A stretch of 64,000 nt of DNA from Paenibacillus sp. FSL H8-0332 (GTDB lineage: Bacteria > Bacillota > Bacilli > Paenibacillales > Paenibacillaceae). The position numbers were made by a program, and so were the translations under genes. Shown piece after piece: positions 60,874-64,000 of this stretch. Each line of letters starts with the position of its first letter. The first letter of the stretch is position 1. The DNA lies in assembly GCF_037963835.1 (NCBI RefSeq), contig NZ_CP150145.1:5208001-5272000 (forward strand). The letters are read 5' to 3'. Under the pieces are notes generated by a model, which worked only from the letters and a program-made list of their open reading frames with translations, was not told where the DNA came from and did not search any database.

Positions 60874-60902
60874 ATTTTAGCAGAGATGCGGGCGCTTGTC
60901 TC
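60874..60902 (-). promoter_or_regulatory. Possible extended -10 promoter of the solute-binding protein gene
   Basis: Minus-strand GAGACA (60897-60902), 17 bases, TAAAAT (60874-60879) preceded by TGC. It lies in the 460-base gap to phoH, which otherwise holds the phoH terminator and a CCCGCC / GGCGGG hairpin (61142-61162); no other gene is supported there. Confidence 0.4.
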
Positions 60903-61170
60903 GGGTTGTGAAACCGTTCTCTTTATATAGAAGGAAACGGCGGGATTGTTCTGTGCAGGTCAAAACCCGGGTGCGCAAGACGCTGCGTGTGCGGATTATT
61001 CTTCCGATCGCTGTTAAAGCCCGATTTCTTATTCAATAAAGGATTAGATGTTGAAATCCGTCTTTAAAGGCGAACGCTACGCTTCTCCAGAACAATTCCG
61101 CTCCCTCCGCTGATCGCACCTTTTAACTGCACAAAAACTCTCCCGCCGCTTCCGGGGGCGGGCAGGAAAA

Positions 61171-61195
61171 AGCCGGGAGTGGTGTTCTCCCGGCT
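61171..61195 (-). terminator. Terminator after phoH/ylaK
   Basis: Minus-strand AGCCGGGAG pairs perfectly with CTCCCGGCT, followed by TTTTTC. It lies about 105 bases past the stop. Confidence 0.85.
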
Positions 61196-61300
61196 CTGAT
61201 TGTACTTACTCACCGGCTGGTTGCCGGTTGAATGACGGCTTTGCCCGCTGAGTTGTGAACTGCAGAAGTGATAAACAGCTGCATGAGACATTTGTGAGGG

Positions 61301-62632
61301 CTATAGCAAATCCGCAGCCAGCTGCGCCAGATGCGAACGCTCGCCCTTTTCAAGTGTAATATGTCCGCTAATGCCCTGTTGCTTGAACTTCTCAACAATA
61401 TAACTGAGGCCGTTGCTCGCCGCATCCAGATAAGGGTGGTCAATTTGCTCGGGGTCACCCATCAGGATCACCTTACTACCCTCGCCGGCCCGGGAGACAA
61501 TCGTCTTCACTTCGTGGCGGGACAGGTTCTGCGCCTCATCAATGATAATGAACTGCGACGGGATGGAACGGCCGCGGATATAGGTCAGCGCCTCTACCTG
61601 GATACTTCCCAGCCCCATCAATATTTTATCGATATCCCCTGCCTTCTTGGTGTCGAACAAGAATTCCAGGTTATCGTAAATCGGCTGCATCCATGGACGG
61701 AGCTTCTCATCCTTCTCTCCCGGCAGATAGCCGATATCCTTACCCATCGGTACGACCGGGCGGGCAATCAGCAGCTTCTTGTATTTGTGTTCATCCTCTA
61801 CCTTGAACAATCCGGCGGCCAGCGCCAGCAGCGTCTTGCCTGTTCCTGCCTTGCCTGTGATGGTCACCAGCGGAATATCATCATTCAGCAGAAGCTCAAG
61901 CGCCATCCGCTGCTGCGCATTCCGGGCGCTGATCCCCCATACCGCATCGTTGCCGAGATAGAGCGGCTCCAGACGGGAGGCATCGCTGTTGACCTTGAGC
62001 AGCGCGGATTTGCCGCTGCCGATCTCATCCTTCAGAATGACGAATTCATGCGGATACAGCGGATAGGAAAGCGCCAGCTGCTTCGTGGGCAAGAACCGGT
62101 GACTGTAATATTCATCAATCAGTGAAGGATGGGCCATCAGCGACTGGCAGCCGGAGTAGAGCTCATTCAGATCACCGGTGCGGTCGGACAGATAATCCTC
62201 CGGGGTTATGCCAAGCACATCCGCTTTGATGCGGACGAGAACATCTTTACTTACAAGTACCACGGGACTCGGGTCAGCCTTCTCGTTCTCCTCATGGAGA
62301 TAATTGAGCGCTACAGCCAATATCCGGTTGTCATTCGAGACTTCGCCGAACATCTCCTGTACCTTGACGAAGCTGCGGTGGTTAAGCTCCACCTTCAGCG
62401 TACCTCCGTGGTCCAGTACCACTCCGCTATGCAGGTGGCCCAGCTCCCGGAGTCCGTCTAACAGACGCGATACGGTGCGGGCGTTGCGGCCGATTTCATC
62501 GGCATTACGCTTCTTGGAGTCGATTTCTTCCAGGACTACAGCAGGAATGACCACCTCATTCGCCTTGAAAGCAAAAATCGAATTGGGGTCGTGCAACAGC
62601 ACGTTAGTGTCCAGTACGAATATCTTTTTCAT
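61301..62632 (-). CDS. PIN-PhoH family protein (PhoH2/YlaK)
   Basis: 443 residues. N-terminal PIN ribonuclease domain (IFVLDTNVLLHDPNSIFAF with the first catalytic Asp, EEID, D near SNDNRILAVAL and LVSKDVLV), then a PhoH ATPase domain with Walker A TGKAGTGKTLLALAAG and Walker B FIIIDEAQNLSRHE. This PhoH2 architecture is thought to unwind and cut RNA. It is the counterpart of B. subtilis ylaK, which also lies by ylaJ. ATG at 62632 has GTGGAGGGG upstream. Divergent from ylaJ. Confidence 0.92.
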   Translation of the reverse strand: MKKIFVLDTNVLLHDPNSIFAFKANEVVIPAVVLEEIDSKKRNADEIGRNARTVSRLLDGLRELGHLHSGVVLDHGGTLKVELNHRSFVKVQEMFGEVSNDNRILAVALNYLHEENEKADPSPVVLVSKDVLVRIKADVLGITPEDYLSDRTGDLNELYSGCQSLMAHPSLIDEYYSHRFLPTKQLALSYPLYPHEFVILKDEIGSGKSALLKVNSDASRLEPLYLGNDAVWGISARNAQQRMALELLLNDDIPLVTITGKAGTGKTLLALAAGLFKVEDEHKYKKLLIARPVVPMGKDIGYLPGEKDEKLRPWMQPIYDNLEFLFDTKKAGDIDKILMGLGSIQVEALTYIRGRSIPSQFIIIDEAQNLSRHEVKTIVSRAGEGSKVILMGDPEQIDHPYLDAASNGLSYIVEKFKQQGISGHITLEKGERSHLAQLAADLL

Positions 62633-62668
62633 GTTATCCCCTCCACAGCGCCTGGTTTGATTGATCAT

Positions 62669-62697
62669 ACATAACTCTTTTCAGCAAGGGCAAGATA
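62669..62697 (+). promoter_or_regulatory. Possible forespore promoter of the YhcN/YlaJ gene
   Basis: ACATA (62669-62673), 15 bases, GGCAAGATA (62689-62697), each one mismatch from the sigma-F/G pattern. The same 15-base spacing occurs at rsfA. YhcN-type lipoproteins are forespore products. Confidence 0.35.
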
Positions 62698-62738
62698 AGG
62701 TAAATCACTAATTCTCAGGCTGAAAGGAGTACGCACAT

Positions 62739-63314
62739 ATGAGAAAATCAATGTGTCTGTTGCTGGTACTGCTGCTGCTGACAAGCTGCGGTATCGCTAA
62801 TAAAGAGACATCACCCTCTCCTCAGGATAAACAGTCGGCTGAAGCGGTACACAGTCAGGGGAACCGCGGAGTGCGGACACTGTCGGAAGATGGTACAGCC
62901 GTACAGGAGCCTACCCCGGATTCGGGACAACCTTCAGAAGGCAAGCACGACAGCGATGTTGCACTTAAGGATCATTTTGAACAATTAGCGCGAAGAGTCC
63001 CCGGTGTGGAAGGCGTCCACTGCGTCGTTATGAACAACGTTGCCGTGGTCGGCATTGATGTGGACGGCGCCCTTACCCGTTCGCGGGTGGGAAGCGTAAA
63101 ATATTCGGTAGCTGAAGCGATCCGAAAGGACCCCAAGGGTATAAGAGTGCTAGTTACTGCCGACATGGACCTCAGCAGCAGACTGGCCGAGATGGGCAAG
63201 CATATCGCCAAGGGGAACCCGGTCTCCGGATTCGCCTCCGAGATGGCCGACATTATCGGCCGGATCATTCCACAGCTGCCCGAGGATATAGAACCGCAAG
63301 GCAATACAAGGTAA
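62739..63314 (+). CDS. ylaJ: YhcN/YlaJ-family sporulation lipoprotein
   Basis: 191 residues. Signal peptide LLLVLLLLTSCG with lipobox Cys near residue 17, a polar linker, then the YhcN/YlaJ domain (LARRVPGVEGVHCVVMNNVAVVGID split by length; KYSVAEAIRKDPKGIRVLVTAD). Such lipoproteins sit on the inner spore membrane and affect germination. The ribosome site is GAAAGGAG. Placed beside the ylaK homologue as in B. subtilis. Confidence 0.87.
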   Translation: MRKSMCLLLVLLLLTSCGIANKETSPSPQDKQSAEAVHSQGNRGVRTLSEDGTAVQEPTPDSGQPSEGKHDSDVALKDHFEQLARRVPGVEGVHCVVMNNVAVVGIDVDGALTRSRVGSVKYSVAEAIRKDPKGIRVLVTADMDLSSRLAEMGKHIAKGNPVSGFASEMADIIGRIIPQLPEDIEPQGNTR

Positions 63315-63330
63315 GCTGATTTCAAAAAAA

Positions 63331-63352
63331 GCCTAGTGATAGCACACTAGGC
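63331..63352. terminator. Bidirectional terminator between ylaJ and the ylaL-like gene
   Basis: GCCTAGTG pairs perfectly with CACTAGGC, flanked by A7 and T5, so it acts in both directions. The stop codon of the minus-strand gene lies in the stem. Confidence 0.92.
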
Positions 63353-63799
63353 TTTTTGCATGGCGGCAAACACTTGACCGTCCAGCTTCTCAGCCGCACG
63401 TGCATCGTATACCTTCGCATATTTCGGAGCAGATTCCAGGTGCGCACCGTAGAACAGCGCATTGCGGACTGCTTCAATCTCAATATCAAAACAGCACATC
63501 TTGAACGGAACATCCGGCAACGGGTCCAGCCGAACCGCAGCATGACCGTTAATGGCATGCACCGTCCCTTCGCCAAACACCGTAATCGTTACCCTCGGGT
63601 TAACCTTCATGTTGTTCACCAGTCTGGAGCGGTGGTCCACAGCAAGGCGGACGATAGAAGGGCTAACAGCATAGATCCAGGAGATCGCAGTCGACGTAGG
63701 ACCGCCGGATTCTGCATCCACAGTGTTAAGAAGAACAAACGTCTCCGATTGCAGCATAGCTAGCAGAGTTTCATTGAGCTGAGCAACGGCTTCTGACAT
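63347..63799 (-). CDS. ylaL: Pyridoxamine-5'-phosphate-oxidase-like FMN-binding protein (YlaL-like)
   Basis: 150 residues with the split-barrel flavin fold: SETFVLLNTVDAESGGPTSTAISWIYA, IVRLAVDHRSRLVNNMKVNPRVTITVFGEG (split for length), then an alpha/beta tail. The family includes FMN- and haem-binding oxidoreductases; the substrate is unknown. Position next to ylaJ-ylaK fits YlaL. ATG at 63799 has AGGGGG upstream. Confidence 0.75.
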   Translation of the reverse strand: MSEAVAQLNETLLAMLQSETFVLLNTVDAESGGPTSTAISWIYAVSPSIVRLAVDHRSRLVNNMKVNPRVTITVFGEGTVHAINGHAAVRLDPLPDVPFKMCCFDIEIEAVRNALFYGAHLESAPKYAKVYDARAAEKLDGQVFAAMQKA

Positions 63800-63843
63800 A
63801 GTTACAGGCCCCCTATGCGGCAAGAATGCATTCAATTTATTAT

Positions 63844-63873
63844 ATTATAGCACAGGACGAAACTTGCATTCAA
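63844..63873 (-). promoter_or_regulatory. Sigma-A promoter of the ylaL-like gene
   Basis: TTGAAT (63868-63873), 18 bases, TATAAT (63844-63849) on the minus strand, about 45 bases ahead of the ATG. Confidence 0.65.
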
Positions 63874-63899
63874 TTTGCAGATTGTACCCAAAAGCTTGC

Positions 63900-64000
63900 T
63901 CAAGGCTGGCCTGAGACCACGGCAGCTGAAGCACCGGATATCCGGTCCTTTAGGCTTTTCTTGGCCGCGTCCAGCTCCTTATCGTTAATATATACATAGG
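63900..64000 (-). CDS. C-terminal end of an unidentified gene
   Basis: An open frame enters from the right edge and stops with TGA at 63900-63902. The 32 visible residues are polar and helical (YVYINDKELDAAKKSLKDRI, then SGASAAVVSGQP). It is placed on codon frame and position alone, so the family cannot be named and it might not be a gene. Confidence 0.4.
   Translation of the reverse strand, partial: YVYINDKELDAAKKSLKDRISGASAAVVSGQP

Noticed and set aside
61064..61291. 75-codon open frame on the minus strand downstream of phoH
   Set aside because: It spans the phoH terminator hairpin and has no ribosome site or recognisable sequence.

Overview
The window looks like chromosomal DNA of a Paenibacillus-type, endospore-forming member of the Bacillales. 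The signs are: sporulation genes (spoVD, spoVE, spoIIGA-sigE-sigG, rsfA, a YhcN/YlaJ lipoprotein); a MurE with the DNPR motif that selects meso-diaminopimelate; bacillithiol synthesis (bshC); T-box control of ileS; and gene order close to the Bacillus dcw region. Almost everything between 6.3 and 57.7 kb is on the minus strand. No database search was possible, so all names rest on recognised motifs, domain order, lengths and gene order.

Layout, read along the minus-strand direction of transcription from right to left. (1) 55.4-64.0 kb holds small housekeeping and sporulation genes: a ylaL-like gene, ylaJ and phoH/ylaK, an orphan solute-binding protein, a coiled-coil protein, a DUF2626 protein, rsfA, panE and a DUF3397 protein. 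(2) 50.1-55.4 kb is an oligopeptide ABC transporter operon, oppA-oppB-oppC-(oppD)-oppF, in which oppD is a clear pseudogene. (3) 46.3-49.9 kb holds bshC-ahcY and then mraZ. (4) 27.9-46.8 kb is the division and cell-wall cluster mraZ-rsmH-ftsL-pbpB-spoVD-murE-murF-mraY-murD-spoVE-murG-murA-divIB-ftsA-ftsZ. (5) An Rpn-type nuclease gene sits between ftsZ and spoIIGA. (6) 19.8-26.8 kb holds spoIIGA-sigE-sigG and ylmC, ylmD-ylmE-sepF-ylmG-ylmH-divIVA. (7) 6.3-19.7 kb is an accessory island between divIVA and ileS: cgeB-like and cgeD-like glycosyltransferase genes, a third glycosyltransferase, and a nearly complete pseudaminic-acid pathway (pseB, pseC, pseG, pseH, pseI), plus a second nonulosonate synthase fused to an SpsF-type nucleotidyltransferase. 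A good match to a sigma-K promoter lies in front of the cgeD-like gene. (8) 2.1-6.3 kb holds ileS (an eukaryote-like, type 2 IleRS) with a T-box leader and a ~670-bp palindromic repeat element lying between the T-box terminator and the start codon. (9) At the left end are a DUF5665 membrane protein, a DksA/TraR-type YlyA protein and the start of lspA.

Taken together, the conserved core makes and divides the cell wall and starts the sporulation sigma cascade. The island between divIVA and ileS probably builds and attaches a nonulosonic-acid-containing glycan on the spore surface late in sporulation. The points most worth a second look are that island with its fused synthase-nucleotidyltransferase, the giant palindrome in the ileS leader, the type 2 IleRS, and the decayed oppD.
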